Assembly (NCBI GenBank): GCA_963932465.1
Contig: OZ010790.1
Span: 96,626,363-96,690,362, forward strand
From: Maratus speciosus
Lineage: Eukaryota > Arthropoda > Arachnida > Araneae > Salticidae
Reading direction: 5' to 3'
Length of the DNA: 64,000 nt
Position 1 is the stretch's first letter. Each line of letters opens with the position of its first letter. The position numbers and the translations under genes were made by a program. Under the pieces are notes generated by a model that was given only the letters and a program-made list of their open reading frames with translations, was not told where the DNA came from and searched no databases. Shown in pieces: positions 1-12,531 of this stretch.

Positions 1-176
1 CAAAAATATTTATTATTTACAAAAATATTCCAAGGGGACTGGCAGCGGTTGATGCACTGCGCTTACGTCTAAGAACACATCATATTCAACTGGCGGGGAA
101 TTCTCGCCCGCGCCCCTTTCAGTTCAGAGTGCTTGCAGCGTCCTCTCACTATCAATTACGATACACGGAGGAAACA
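1..176 (-). repeat. BEL/Pao 3' LTR (partial)
   Basis: Matches 5817-5989 at about 93-95% by eye and ends in the same GAGGAAACA. The left part of the LTR lies outside the window. In minus-strand sense it starts TGTTTCCTCC directly after the polypurine tract. Confidence 0.9.
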
Positions 177-374
177 CTCCCCCGGGGATTGAAATGCAAT
201 TTTCAATATACATTAACATATAAATTTGCAAAAATTATCATACAAGAAAAAATTATATGATATAACAACTTACATACACAATAATAGTTCAAGAATAATT
301 CGCTATAATACTAGATTAAATACAGAATAATATATATTTTTTAGAGTTTGCTTAAGGAAAAAAAAATAAATTTG

Positions 375-1770
375 TTACTCAACTGGTAATAAACAAACAT
401 CTGTGACGTTTCTTTTAAAAATTCGCCCATCTGACAAGCGTAAATTCACCGTACAAATTATATTATCCCTTCCCTTAAAAACTTCAACTATTCTACCAAC
501 CAACCGTTTGGTGGAAGGTAAATTTTCCTGCTTTATTAGTACCAAAGTTCCTTTCTGTACATCATCTTTTTTAAACTTCCATTTCCCTCTCTGTTGGAGA
601 TATTCAAATAGTCGCGCTTCACTGTTTTCAAATTTGTTGGCTAAATTTGGTGATTCTCTGCCATTTTCTTTATCAATTTTCATTAATCCTGTATAGTTGA
701 AGTTCGGGGATCGAAGTGATTGGCCTACCGATAAGAAGATATGATGGTGTCAAAGTTTCAAAATTTTCAAAATCTGGGGATAGTGAGGTAAGAGGACGGG
801 AGATCAAAACTCCCTCAGTTTCCGCTAGTATCGTTAAAAATTCTTCTAAAGTTAATTTTTGATCACCTATTACCCTTTTCAAATGAAACTTGAATGATTT
901 TACTGCTGCCTCCCAGATGCCACGAAAATTTGGAGATTTAGGAGGAATAAATTCCCATTTGATACCTTCCTGGGTTAAAAAGTTACACAACTCTTCATCT
1001 GGGAAACTAACCAGTTTATGCAATTTTTTCAACTCCATGTCAGCTCCGATGAACGTTTTTGCCTTATCCGATAGGATTTTTGCACATTTCCCTCTTCTGC
1101 CAAAGAAACGCTTTAGACTAGCTATAAAAGCCTGAGTTGTGAGATCTGAAACAAATTATAGGTGTATTGCTTTGGTGCATAAACATATATACACTACTAC
1201 ATAAACCTTATTCAATCCGCCCTTCCTTTGATTTTTAAATTTAATAGAAAAGGGCCCACAGTAATCCAGTCCTGTCACCGAAAATACAGAATTTGGTGTC
1301 ACACGTTCCCTTGGCAGATCGGACATCAACTAGGAGCTGACAAAAGGCTTATTTTTGAAACATGTTACACATTAGTGGATAATTTTCCGGCAATTATTCC
1401 TGCCATTAAGTGGTCAAAACTTCTGTCTAACATGGAAAAGCAAGGCTTGTGGGCGTCAATGAAAATACATCAAATAGAAATAATTTAGGATAATATCCGT
1501 TAAGTTATGATTTGAAGGCAACGCAATGGGAAATTTAGAGTTAAGCGGCAAATTGGCATGCGAGAAACGGCCGCCAACTCTAATTAACTCTTCATTTCCT
1601 AGGAATACATTTAAAGAAGATAATATACTTTTGTGTTGAACAGGATTACCTTTTTCGAGAGATTTTATTTGTCCCGAAACTCACCCTTTTGTGCTGACCG
1701 AATTAAAAATAATTCGGCTTGCCTCACCTCATCAAGGCTTAACGCTCCCCTTCTTCTTTTCTGGGGATTG
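375..1770 (-). pseudogene. BEL/Pao integrase and C-terminal domain remnant
   Basis: Broken minus-strand coding for integrase. The first catalytic Asp lies in a VTGLDYCGPF-like segment (about 1270-1300). The second lies near LSDKAKTFIG, degenerate from the usual SDNGxxF. The Glu lies in FRGIWEAAVK in the frame 673-1038. The last frame, 375-683, has the DUF5641-like C-terminal domain (LVLIKQENLPSTKRLVGRIV). Several stops between 1040 and 1770 disrupt the zinc-binding and core regions. Confidence 0.85.
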
Positions 1771-1776
1771 CGACAA

Positions 1777-2488
1777 TTATAAAAAAAATCTAAAAATAAA
1801 ACTAATTATGCGTATTAATTTCATGAAATTGTTAGTTAATGAAAAAATGTTTTCAATTATGGAAATGTCATTGGTAATAGATAAAGTGGCAAAGTCATGA
1901 TTAGTGTTCACTATGTCTCTTTTTAGTTCAGTTAAATAGATCTCCTGATCTGGAACTACTAGTGATTGTTCATTATTACACATATCTAATGAGTCCTTCA
2001 GAAACTCTGGACCAGTCCAGCATTTGTGATTCTTAATAAGACTTTCAGATTTTTCACCTCTTGTCAGCAGGTCTGCAGGATTCTCGGACCCTGCACAGTG
2101 AAACCACCTGGTTGGGTCTGTCAGCGATTCGATCTCTTTTACACGGTTGGACACGAATGATTTCCACCTACTAGACAGACCCCTTGATCCAATAAAGGGA
2201 AATCTGCGAGTCTGTCCATAGAAACATAGAAGATGGTCCCTTGCGATCTAGCACCTTCTTCACCTCACAAGTTAAACGCGCTGCTAATAACGCACCTAAG
2301 AGTTCTAGCCGGGGTAATGACACCTTTTTCAAGGGTGCCGCTCTGCTTTTTGATGTAAGCAAATTAATGGAAGATTCGGTCTTGGAATATGTTTGTAGAT
2401 ATATGACAGCACCGTATGCCCTGGGACTGGCATCGGCAAAGGTGTGCAATATTATTTTATATTCAGAGTCTTCAGGGAACTGAAACAC
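1777..2488 (-). pseudogene. BEL/Pao RNase H region remnant
   Basis: Two minus-strand frames (2171-2488 and 1777-2154). The first contains LHTFADASPRAYGAVIYL and the downstream FLWTDSQISLYWI, the paired Asp motifs of the Pao RNase H domain. The second contains RWFHCAGSENPADLLTRG, which ends this domain in the family. A stop separates the frames at about 2160-2170. Confidence 0.85.
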
Positions 2489-2489
2489 A

Positions 2490-3969
2490 TTTCTAGGAAT
2501 CTTTAGCTGTGCTAATTTGGGTAACTCGGAACACCATTGTTCCCACAGCTTTGAAATATCGGGGGACAGTTCTTCATCCCATGTTAAATTCCTACTCTAT
2601 AGTTCTTGAAACAAACATTTTATTCGTACGGTAAATGGCGATATGAGACACAAGGGGTCAAAAATTCTGCCTGCTACTTGCAGAACGAACCGCTTTGTAT
2701 TTTTTGCCTTGCTCAAAAATTCTAATAAATTATCGATTTCCATCATCAACATGTCCTATTTAGGTTGCCACAACAGTCCAAATACCTTATGTGTTTTATT
2801 TTCCTCAAAGGCCTGAGGTAAAATACTAAACCCGTTCTTCTCCCACAATTCCATTACTAATTCGTTGTTCGATATTCATTTTCGGAACGTCATACTAGCT
2901 TCCTCCATAATTCTGTGTGATTGATGTGAAATGTTCAGTGCATCTTGCACAGTGTCGGTACCGGCTATCTGATCGTCCACGTAAATACAACTGTTGAGGA
3001 TTTCGGTTGCTACCGAATATTCCTTCTTAAATTTACTAAGATGTTGTTTGATGGTGGCTGATAATAAAAATGGGCTTGAGTTCAAACCAAATGTTAGGCG
3101 TAAGAATCTGTACATAATAACTTTAAACTCATCACCGTTGACAGGATTGTCATCTATAAACAGGAATCTTAAAACGTCCCTGTCTTTTTTGTTGATCGAA
3201 ATTTGTAAAAATGCTTTCTCTATGTCTGCCAAAACAGCAATTTTATTTAATCTAAAAAAAAAATCAATAAATGGAAAATGTTCGGATTTAGGTTACATCC
3301 TGCGTCCAAACAGTCATTTAGTGATAACTGTCCTGCTTCATGGGAACTCGCATCAAAAACAATGCGACATTTCGTGTATACACTGTCTTCTTTGAATACT
3401 GTATGGTGGGGTAAATAAAAAATCGGGTTGTTAGAATTGTCTTCTGAGTCAGGAACAATTTCAATAATTTTCATTTCTAAGTATTCATCTAAAATTTTAC
3501 GATAATTTTCATATAAACTTGTGTCGCGTTTCATTCCTTTTACGAGAGTAGCGAGCCGTGTTTCAGCTGTCTTGTAATTATTGTCTAATTGTTCCCACTT
3601 CCGTTTCCACGGGAGACAGATTTCATATCTGTTATATGTAAACCGCACTTTTTCCCGAAATCCCTCTACGATATCTTCATTTTTTACATTATCTGGATCA
3701 TTTCTAATTCCTAATGTCTCTAAATCCCAAAAGGCCTTCAAATTTAATTCATCTTGATTTTCTAATAAATGACAATTATATTTAGTTTCATTTTTATCAT
3801 GTATAACTCCACCTGCAATCCATCCTAAATGAGAGTTTTGTAAAATTATAGAAGTGTCAGGAATTTTTATTTGACCAGCTAATAACAATTCATAATATAC
3901 ATCTGCACCCAATAACACCTGAATTCGCTGAGGTTCAAAACATCTTGGGTTCGCATACATCAAATTCTG
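2490..3969 (-). pseudogene. BEL/Pao reverse transcriptase remnant
   Basis: The frame 3247-4137 carries the RT N-terminal region, including RIVFDASSHE. It breaks at a run of nine to ten A/T bases near 3255, suggesting slippage. The next frame, 2876-3232, holds the catalytic palm: ADIEKAFLQI (first Asp) and CIYVDD (YVDD at 2972-2983). The thumb region 2490-2875 is interrupted by at least two stops. RT motif spacing and the IYVDD box are those of BEL/Pao. Confidence 0.85.
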
Positions 3970-4363
3970 TGGTAGGTGCAGATTTGAAATCTCTGCGGTA
4001 CACGTAGGGGTTAAATCTGTAATTTTAGGGACTAAAGACATGTTAAAGAATATTTTAAATGTTCTATCTTTCTTTGAAATTTCGACATGTATTCTGTTTT
4101 TAATTTTACAGATTGCATCATTAAATCCGGAAATCACTGACTTTATATTTATTTAATCCCAGCATGTCTGCTGCGGAAAAAGTAATTAAAGATATGTTAC
4201 TGGCTGTATATAGTATTGCAACAAAAGGAAAAAAAGAATCATCACTTCCCCTCAAATAAACCACAGCTGTCGAAATTAAAGCGTTATAGCTGGCGCCAGA
4301 TTCAGAATTCTGATCATAATTATTTTGACAGCTCAAGGTCTTCGCATTTGAAATAATTTCCAT
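3970..4363 (-). pseudogene. BEL/Pao aspartic protease remnant
   Basis: The minus strand reads through a DUF1758-like peptidase domain (4121-4363, continuing after a frame break into the frame that ends at 3247). The active-site region reads ILYTASNISLIT. Family members usually have an Asp-Ser/Thr-Gly/Ala motif here, so the catalytic Asp appears to be replaced by Tyr. This fits a dead copy. Confidence 0.7.
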
Positions 4364-4460
4364 TGAATCGGTATTTACGTTTTCTTCATTTTTGATCAGG
4401 GGTTGATTTATAATATAATTACTTTGTTTATTTTCGTAAGATTTCGAAAAATTAGCTCCA

Positions 4461-5670
4461 TGAAGTATGCTATGGTGATTAGAGTAACAAATTTTGCATT
4501 TGTTATTTAATTTATTACGCTGGTTAACGTTGTGATAAGATAAACAATTATAACATAACTATAATTTTCGTATTTGATTCAATCTTTCTTGAACTGATAA
4601 ATCTAAATATTTCTGACATCGAAAAATCAAATGTGGTTGTTTACAAAATGCGCAGTTAAAGTTTGTCATTCTGTAAAACGAAACTTTTATGCTTAGGGAT
4701 CATTTCAAACCTTCGTAACGATGTTGGTTTTTTGTACATTTTCTAAAGCTTGAGCTCTTTTCACTAAAAAATCAATAAAAATATTCCATTCAGGCAATTC
4801 ATTACAATTAAGAGACATTTCAAAAGCTTTTCTTGGCTCATCATCTATTCTTTGTAAAACAAAATACATTAGAAAGGATTCCGATAAATTGTTATGTTCC
4901 AGTCCTAACTGTTTCAAGGCTCTTAAATGGCTCAATAAATTATCTACTAGACTGCGTATTTCTTTCGCGTTTTCAATTTTTATTTTGTTATTGCTCAATA
5001 ACTCTGAAATACGACTATTCACCAATAACCTTTTGTTTTCAAATCGTTTTTATAAAGCTTCGAATAAGGAGGTATAAGAATCATCAATATTTTGTAATAG
5101 TTTCACAGGGCCAGTTAAGGCTAATTGTAAATAATACAGCTTTTGCGCATCATTTAGCTCAATGTTATTATCAATTAATGTGGTGAATTGTAACTTAAAA
5201 TTCATCCACTCTGTGTAACGACCCGAAAATTGGGGTAGATTAATTGACGGCAATTTGATTTTTGCCTAATTAGAACTGACTCTATCATTACTATTATTTT
5301 GACTTTCGACATTAGAAATACCAGGCTTTAATAAATCACGAAGACTTACTTAAATAGCTTCTAACTGTTCTTCGATTTCGGTCAAGGAATTTTCAAACTC
5401 CTGTAAATCCTCATCGGCTATAATAGAATATGCTTCATTCCGTAATTCGTCAGTCTTCTTTTTTAACATTTGAAGATAATTTAATTTCAAATACAGTTCT
5501 TTAGGGCCGAGTTTCGATTTCAATGCATTTGAAATAACTTGGCCGCGTATATATCCTCGTTTTCGATTCAGGACCACGGTTCCTAAAATCACTGGAGTAG
5601 CAACAGACATTATATCTAAAAATTCTATAACAAGATAATTCCGAGTAATCCAAGGGCGTTGATTCTTCAA
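4461..5670 (-). pseudogene. BEL/Pao gag remnant with zinc knuckles
   Basis: Minus-strand reading frames at 5350-5670, 5050-5253 and 4705-5025 give a DUF1759-like gag. It has a coiled N-terminal part rich in E, L and K, then the typical LPQFSGRYTEWMNFKLQF segment and LYYLQLALTG. Downstream, about 4610-4670, a C-x2-C-x3-H-x4-C knuckle (CAFCKQPHLIFRC) is followed by a second cysteine/histidine cluster with CYNC and CKIC. The frames are separated by stops or shifts, so no full gag is made. DUF1759 plus paired knuckles is characteristic of Pao/BEL gag. Confidence 0.85.
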
Positions 5671-5739
5671 AAAGTGTTCTAAATTAGCGCTGCGGCTCGA
5701 AGGGCCAAAAACATTGTCGGCGATAGCTTCATTATGGAC

Positions 5740-5989
5740 TGTAGAAAATACTTAAAAATACTAAATGAATTCTATTGCGTACTCGATGTATTGTCGACAT
5801 TTACAAAACTTAACAAAAACATTTATTATTTACAAAAATATTCCAAAGGGACTGGCAGCGGTTGATGCACTGCGCTTACGTCTAAGAACACATCATACTC
5901 AACTGGCGGGGAATTCTCGCTCGCGCCCCTTTCAGTCCAGAGCGCTTGCAGCGCCCTCTCACTATCAATTACGATACCTGGAGGAAACA
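5740..5989 (-). repeat. BEL/Pao 5' LTR
   Basis: A 250-bp copy bounded TG...CA (TGTAGAAAAT at the left, GAGGAAACA at the right on the plus strand). The right boundary is fixed by comparison with the other LTR; the left boundary at 5740 is inferred from the TG dinucleotide and is less certain. I could not assign the primer-binding site to a tRNA. Confidence 0.75.
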
Positions 5990-6039
5990 ATCTCTAAGAA
6001 CATTTCTTTAAAAATTTAAAATTAAAAAGGGGTGAAAAT

Positions 6040-7460
6040 GCACGAATAGAGTTCTAAAAACGTTCTAAATGCCGGTTTGTGAGCAATCTCCGGAAGAATC
6101 AAACTGATTTCAAAAGTAATGGTAGGGCATTCATGCTGACAGCCACCATTTTGCATGGTAGTTGTGCAAAAATAAGTTGTGACTGCTCTAACAAAGACGC
6201 TATATCATGTCGGTGTCACTATCACCTGGAGGATGTCAGAAGCAAAAAACATTCTAACTTTCTATTTTTGTGATCGGTAGGTGCTAGCAACTTGAAATTA
6301 GACAAGGTACATATTTATTAGAGATAAAGGATCTTCAAGAACAGTTTCGAAAAAAATTGGAAATTTAAAAGGGTTCACCCCCTTTTAAATGTTAGACCCT
6401 TTTGCGCGAAAAGCGTTCTAAAAACTTTCTAAATTACGATTTTTACTCAATCTCAGGAAATACCAAACCTATTTCAAATGTAATGATTGCAAATTGATAG
6501 TGATAGTCCCTGCTCCAACAAGGCTTTATTTCATATTGGTGTCACTATCATCTGGGGGTTGCAAGAGCAAAACATGTTCTAATTTGTGTTTTTTTTCCAA
6601 CTGAGGGGTCTAACATTTTGAAATATGGCATGGTATTTACTTACAAGATGCGACTGCTTTCTAAAAACAGTCGAAAGAAAATTCCAAATTTAAAAGGATG
6701 AAGTGAGCGAAAAGCGTTCTAAAAACCTTCTAAATTACAATTTTTATGCAATCTTATCAAATACCATACCAATTTAAAAAATAATGGTGACAAATTGTTG
6801 GTGATAGAGCATCCTCAAACATAAGCTATATTTTATGTCTGTGCCACTACCATCAGAAGGTTGCAGGAGCAAAAATCTTTCTAAATTGCGATTTCTGTGA
6901 TACTGAAGAGGCTAGAAACTTTAAATATGACATGGTAGTTACTTATAAAATATAAATGCCCTCGAAGGATTGTCGAAAATAAATTCTAATTAAAATGTTC
7001 TGAAGGAAAGGGGAGATGCGAAAAGCGTTCTAAAAAAGTTCTAAATTACGATTTCTATGCAATTTCAAGCAATATAAACGGATTATAAAAGTAATTGTTG
7101 AGAATCAATGGTAACAGTCTCTGATACTACACAGGCTATATTTTATAAGCCAATTATTTTACCACCTGCGGTTCACAGGAACAACAAACTTTCTGAAAAA
7201 GGCCTTTAAAAGCTTTATGAATTACGTTTCTGTGGAATATTAGAAAATAACAAACCTATTTAAAAATTAATGTTGGCAAATTAATGGTGAAAATTCCTAT
7301 TTCAACATAGCTTTTTATGTTGAGAGAGGTGGTAGGACTTGGAATTTGACATGATGGTTAATTTTAAGATGTAAGAAGAGAGGTTCTAAAAAATTCAAAA
7401 CTTCAAATGAATACTGAAATAAGCGTATTAATTGAGCATAAAAGTTTCAAAATATTTTCT
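6040..7460 (+). repeat. Degenerate ~305-bp tandem repeat array
   Basis: Four diverged units share GCGTTCTAAAA..TTCTAAATTACGA at their starts (6051, 6415, 6716, 7027) and an internal GGTGTCACTATCA-type box. Spacings are about 364, 301 and 311 bp. A shorter fifth unit begins near 7200. There is no coding potential. The array lies just upstream of a Helitron-like terminus at 7673 and may be the internal repeat block of that element. The BEL element was inserted next to or into its left side. Confidence 0.75.
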
Positions 7461-7639
7461 AAATTATCATTTATTTAGTTTTATTTCTTTTTATTAATTT
7501 AAGTCTCATTTCTGCCTAATGCAGTGTAATAATGAAATTTAGTCAAACTGTGTTTTAAATAGTAATGTTTGAATTATTCCTAAAAGTATAATTTCTTTTA
7601 ATAAAAATTAGACATATAAATATCGCTTGGCATATTTCA

Positions 7640-7673
7640 AATATTACGCGATCAAAGCCGCGGGGTTTGCTAG
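7640..7673 (+). mobile_element. Helitron-type 3' terminus
   Basis: An imperfect hairpin (CAAAGCC / GGGTTTG around GCG, 7653-7669) is followed directly by CTAG (7670-7673) and a T, the hallmark of a Helitron 3' end. The 5' TC end was not found. It may have been displaced by the BEL insertion that ends at 5989. Confidence 0.6.
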
Positions 7674-7684
7674 TATATATATAA

Positions 7685-10022
7685 AGCATACCTAAAGACA
7701 TACCTAATCAGATATCTGTCCATCCACTGATACTGAATCTTTACAATACTCTATTAAACTTAAATTACTTCCCAAAAAGTTGGAAAATTGGAGAACTAGT
7801 CTTTTTTCTAAAGGCAGGTAAGAACCACAATCTGCTCAGTCATACAGACCAATAACTCTACTCCCAATTCTGGGGAAAATTTTTGAAAAATTATTATTAA
7901 AACGAACAAATTATCATTTTCGAAATTCGACAGTTCTACAGAGTTCTCAACACGGATTCTTAGAGGGTAAATCGGCTGAATCAGCGATACAAGAAGTTCT
8001 CTCAACAATTGACTTACTTCAACAAGAAAACAACTACATTTCATTAATATCATTAGACATCCAAAATGCTTTTGACAACTTACCTTGGGACGCAACAATC
8101 CAAGAACTGGAATTTTTGGGGTTGGAGGAGCCATATGTTAATATCCTGAAATCCTTTTTATCTCACAGAGGAGCGAAACCATATTGGCTAGCACAAGAAA
8201 TTCATTGGTTTAGGAAGGGGTGCCCACAAGGTTCATGCTTTGGGTCCTTCCTATGGATAATCTTCCTAAACGCTCTCTTACGCCATTTAAAATCGTTAGG
8301 TTACATAATAATAGCTTATGCAGATGACATTTTAATTATATTAAATGGTAAAACAAGGCGAGAATTAGAAAAATTAGGAAAGGACATCTTAGATTATATT
8401 AGTAGGTGGATGTCAAATCACAACATGAAAATATCTTACAATAAATGTAAAGTTCTCCACCTTAGAAGACCAAAATTTTTGAAAAGAGCTCCAACACTCA
8501 AAATTGACAACCATTCATTAAAAAGTGAGCCAACTTTAGAATACTTAGGTATCGTTCTGGATAGTACGTTGTCGTTTCTCCCCCATTTACGAAAGAAAAG
8601 GCAGGAAATTACACAACTTTCGCAAGAACTATTGAAGTTTGCCTCAGCTTACGGAGGGGTAAACAAATTAATTCTGAAGATTTGGTACAATAGTATCTTG
8701 GAGAAGAAAATCACGTATGCTGCAGCAACTTGGTTTCACCGGATAAGCAAAGCCCATGGGCTTCGTCTGATCTCATCAATACAATACACCATCAATACAA
8801 TCAATGGCCTGTTATTAGTTTCACGTGCCTACAGAAAAACTTCGGCGGATGTAAACTTTCACCGGATAAGCAAAGCCCATGGGCTTCGTCTGATCTCATC
8901 AATACAATCAATGGCCTGTTATTAGTTTCACGTGCCTACAGAAAAACTTCGGCGGATGCCCTTTGTGTTTTAACAGGTATTCCGCCCTTGGCACTTCAAC
9001 TTGAATATATAGCAACAACAGGAAGAGTCTTACGTCTTGGAATCCCGACAGGAAATCAAGAACCAATATTTTACCAACCAAAAATGAAGTCGGATCAAGT
9101 TGAACCATTTAAAGAATATTTCTTTCAAATAGATCCAGAAAATACTCTACATGTAGAAATAAACATTTATACGGATGGTTCCAAGATGGAAGATGAAACG
9201 GCATATGCCTTCTGTGTGTATCAGAGAGGAGAGTTAATCCACGAGGATCAAACTAAGTTAAGTAAAGAAAATACTGTTTTTCAGGCAGAACTCCTGGCCA
9301 TAGAAGAGGCTGTGCTGTGGATTAGGAACTCCCCTCATAAAGAAGTATTAATACACTCGGACAGTCTCTCAAGTCTCTTAGCAATAGAAGATGTTTTTTC
9401 AAAAAATCTCATCGTAGTACAAATTATCAAACTACTCCAAGAAACAAGAAAAAAGATCTTCTTTAAATGGGTCCGTGGACATGTGGGTAATGTGGGGAAT
9501 GAGCATGCAGATTCTTTGGCAAAAGAAGCAACCAAAGCCACATCACATGCCAAATACAAATTCTTTCCCAACCCTCCTTCTTACTTGAAGAAGCTTCTAA
9601 AATCATCTCTACACGAACAATGGCAGACTCGCTGGGACTATGGTACCACAGGACGGTACACATACGCTTTAGCCCCATAAGTCTCGGAAAAGAGAATCCT
9701 GCTGCATAGAAACCTTTTTCTGTTTGCCACTAACCACGGCCCATTTTCATCATATCTTTATAAATTTGACAGGGTTCCTTCTCCATTATGTGTATGCGGT
9801 CAGCGAGCTACATCATTGCATTATATCTTTAACTGTACCCTTACATCATATTACCATATAAGAAAATCTCCAAAAATTTCTTTGTCTCAGTGGTTATCAG
9901 TGGTTTTGTCAAATCCATCATTTTGTCAAAAGATAATTGAATGTATGAAAGTTTTAGAAAACAACCATTATTTGTTTCAAAATGTTTTGCCATTTATAGA
10001 TGATGATGAGAACGTATCTTAA
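7685..10022 (+). pseudogene. Non-LTR retrotransposon ORF2: RT, RNase H, Cys/His tail (5' truncated)
   Basis: The reading starts inside RT (YFPKSWKIGELVFF, about 7765) and shifts frame near 7819-7821. It then runs through SYRPITLLPILGKIFEKLL, the first catalytic Asp in SLDIQNAFDNLPW, and AYADD (8317-8328). After an internal tandem duplication (8734-8958) it continues into an apparently complete RNase H: IYTDGSKM, AELLAIEEA, IHSDSLSSLLAI, WVRGHVGNVGNEHADSLA. An in-frame TAA at 9678-9680 interrupts it. The frame then resumes to 10022 with a C-x-C-x7-H-x4-C tail (CVCG...LHYIFNC). Endonuclease and ORF1 are absent, consistent with 5' truncation. RNase H places it with I/R1/LOA-like elements; the exact clade is not resolved. 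Confidence 0.9.
8734..8958 (+). repeat. Tandem duplication inside the non-LTR pol
   Basis: Copy 1 (8734-8851, 118 bp) and copy 2 (8857-8958, 102 bp) are identical apart from 16 bp present only in copy 1. Those 16 bp themselves duplicate CATCAATACAAT. Five bases (TAAAC) separate the copies. The 16-bp difference shifts the frame in copy 2, so pol cannot be read straight through. Confidence 0.95.
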
Positions 10023-10530
10023 CAAATAGACAGATACCACCAATTCAAAATAAACTCTTAGCCACAAACAACACGATTGAACTATAATTGAACTGTTGCA
10101 AGAACAATAGACTTTTGAACTTTTGTGTGTGTATATAATTATATAATATTCATCATAATTATTTACTATTTTACCTATTTTTTATATTCTACATTATTTT
10201 TAAAATTATGAATCTCTTTCTAATTTAGTATACATATACGTAGCTTTTATTGTATTTTTGCAGAACGCCCAGCTTTGCAGAGTAATTGAGCTTTTGCCGC
10301 TCCAACAAGTTTAAAAATCCTATTATCTATTATCTCATGATCTTATTAATTACAAATATCTAAATTTCTCTCGTAAACGCCCAGTAAAAATTGGGCTTTC
10401 CATCGTGTATATATTGTACTTATATTGTATTTAATCTTAATATTCTCAATTGGCTTTCCTGTAGGTCCCTTCGGTCCTTTTATTTATTATTATTATTTTT
10501 TTTTTTTTGTGTGTGTGTGTGTGTGTGTGG
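10023..10530 (+). other. Probable 3' UTR of the non-LTR element with T/GT tract
   Basis: AT-rich and non-coding. It contains two CGCCCAG boxes (about 10266 and 10377) and a T-rich then (GT)n tract at 10491-10530. I take it as the 3' UTR because it directly follows the pol stop, but the true 3' end is not defined: there is no clear poly(A) or TSD. Confidence 0.4.
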
Positions 10531-11288
10531 TGACGGCGGTAGTAGATGGAAACCGCTGGGTGGGGCTTGTGAGTGCTTAAGCCATTTGGTAGGACTCCCC
10601 AGCTAGCTGACCCCTTGTCCATCCACTGATGAATAACAGACAGTTTTTACCTGTGTAATTTAAATTTGAAGGTTTTGGGATTTTTTATAGTTAAATGGTA
10701 TAAATAGTGTTGATATACACCTTCTTTCCAAAATTATAACGTATTTGCATTTTTTTATTTATTGTTAAAATACATATTATATGTATATATTATATATATT
10801 ATATATATGTGTTATGTATATTATATAATATATTCGGTACAATAAAAAAGTACGTTTGGTAAAACAGTAAACTGACTTATTGGAAAATTGAATTTCTTTT
10901 ACTTTTATAGAAAAGTGCAATTGTATATAATTACGTTACAAATCATCATTAAATTAATATTGAGCTACAGCATCAACTGTAGTGGCAATGCGCCTGATGG
11001 ACATTTGTCGAAAAATGGAGATTGCCATTCGATCGGCAGGGAAAAATTAGTTTCGCTGGGGCCTTCTCAGTTATATTTCTCCCCGCTATGGCACAATTGG
11101 GGGCAAAGTTATGTCCCAAAGAAAAAACATCCCCAAAGGATGGGGTGGGGGGCTGCGCTGTGGGGATGCCTCGTAGCATTAATTTTTCCAAATATGCTTA
11201 TTTATTATTAAATTTATTTACCTTTAAAATAAGATGTATGTTGTGGGGATATCAAACCAGTATTTCATACTTATCAAAAAATATTTAA
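10531..11288. other. Non-coding, no clear feature
   Basis: Contains an AT-palindromic stretch (10765-10850) and a more GC-rich patch (10980-11170) with ATGGGGTGGGGGGCTGCGC-like sequence. Short open frames run on both strands, but none resembles a protein family. Confidence 0.3.
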
Positions 11289-11445
11289 AAAGGGCCCTAC
11301 CCAGGCCCCGAATAGAGTTAGAGGAAATTGGAAGACGGCAAAATAATCGTTGGGAAAAGTTTGCTTGGGCAATCTTGAGCTAATTTTGGCGCGAGATCTA
11401 AGCTCTACGACGAATAGGAACCGAGATATTTAAGGAAATGTGAAA
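11289..11445 (-). mobile_element. Helitron-like fragment (same family as 42603-42955)
   Basis: The reverse complement matches 42823-42958. Shared blocks include GTAGAGCTTAGATCTCGCGCC, TTTTGCCGTCTTCC and CTCTAACTCTATT, and the fragment ends in a GC-rich hairpin (AGGGCC..GGCCC, 11291-11309). Only the 3' part of the element is present. Confidence 0.7.
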
Positions 11446-12531
11446 ACAAGATAGGACTTCTTTGCAGAATAAAAATTTTAAGAGAATAATAATTTTAAGT
11501 TTTAAAGTGCTAAGCCGGCCCCAAAGGGTTATAATGAAAACAGCCTTGATAGCACAAGACCCTTAAGACCCATGATCGTTAGAATTTCTTTCAAATTTTC
11601 ATAGTTAAAAGAACTGGTTCCATTATAAGTCTTTACAAATTAAGATTTCCCATAGTGCAACAGCAATCTCCAGAAGCATTTTATAGAAATAAAACCAATT
11701 AGTTAAATAATAATTTATCTCAGCTTGTAAATAAGATAGAAGATTGAAATTGACATTGATGAAATCAGCGAAAAATTTTACGTCCCGTTGTAAAAAAATT
11801 TAATCAAAAAATTTAATAATTTAAAAGTTTAAAATTCGTTTAAAAAAATTCTAGTATAAAAAACCACTTGATCTGCTTAAATTGCTCGGGTGCCAATACG
11901 TTTGAAGATGTTGATGACACCTGTTTTTAATCTGTGGAAGCGATCGTTTTTGCAATTTTATAAAAAATTCATGCTTTTGTTGAATTATGAATACCTTTCC
12001 GATCTTGTAATTGGGGGGTGTTTAAGTAATGACGTCCGTTAATTACGACTTTTCAAAATTTTATGATTTGCCGTTTGATATGAGGTGTTCAGCTATAAGT
12101 ATGCAAAATTTAAAGTGTCCAACATATATAGTTTCTGAAAACGGGTTCTGTGACAGACAAACAGACAGACAGAGAGTGAGACGAATAGGGTTTCGTCAGA
12201 TGAACGAAACTCTAAAAAGAAACATTGGCAGTTTTCCATGTATGGGATGTATTCCACCCCTTCCCCAACAAAACACATAAATAAGTAAATAAAATGTGGA
12301 CTTTGGTTCTAAATCGAACTTTAATTGAGTCAAAAAGAAAAGAAAAAGTACAGTTTTAATTCAAATTAAGTTTTTTTAATAATCTTATCTGATTTAATTT
12401 CACATAAGGGCGGTCGACTTATTAAAAACTGTATCAACCTTGATTTTTCAAATGGTGACAACTACTTTTAACACCAAATTCGAATTCCTTGCATCATAGC
12501 AGATCGTAAAAGTTATCATTTATATATTTTT
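11446..12531. other. Non-coding AT-rich interval
   Basis: No gene seen. A short (ACAG)n tract at 12152-12172 sits in a context (GGGTTCTGTGACAGACAAACAG) reminiscent of the microsatellite zone of the Helentron-like elements in this window, so a fragment of such an element is possible. Confidence 0.3.

Larger units (their letters stand above)
1..5989 (-). mobile_element. Degenerate BEL/Pao LTR retrotransposon
   Basis: Two near-identical terminal repeats (1-176, cut by the window edge, and 5740-5989) flank gag, aspartic protease, RT, RNase H and integrase remnants, all on the minus strand in BEL/Pao order. The 3' LTR is preceded on the minus strand by a purine-rich tract (GGGGGAG) directly before TGTTTCC, as expected for a polypurine tract. 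Coding is split by several stops and frameshifts, so the copy is dead. The right flank beyond position 5989 begins ATCTC; the matching left target-site duplication lies outside the window and cannot be checked. Family assignment rests on the gag and pol motifs listed in the separate entries. Confidence 0.9.

Noticed and set aside
5990..6280. Short frame with many C and H (SCAKISCDCSNKDAISCRCHYH)
   Set aside because: It lies inside the ~305-bp tandem repeat, where the equivalent frame is not kept in the other units.
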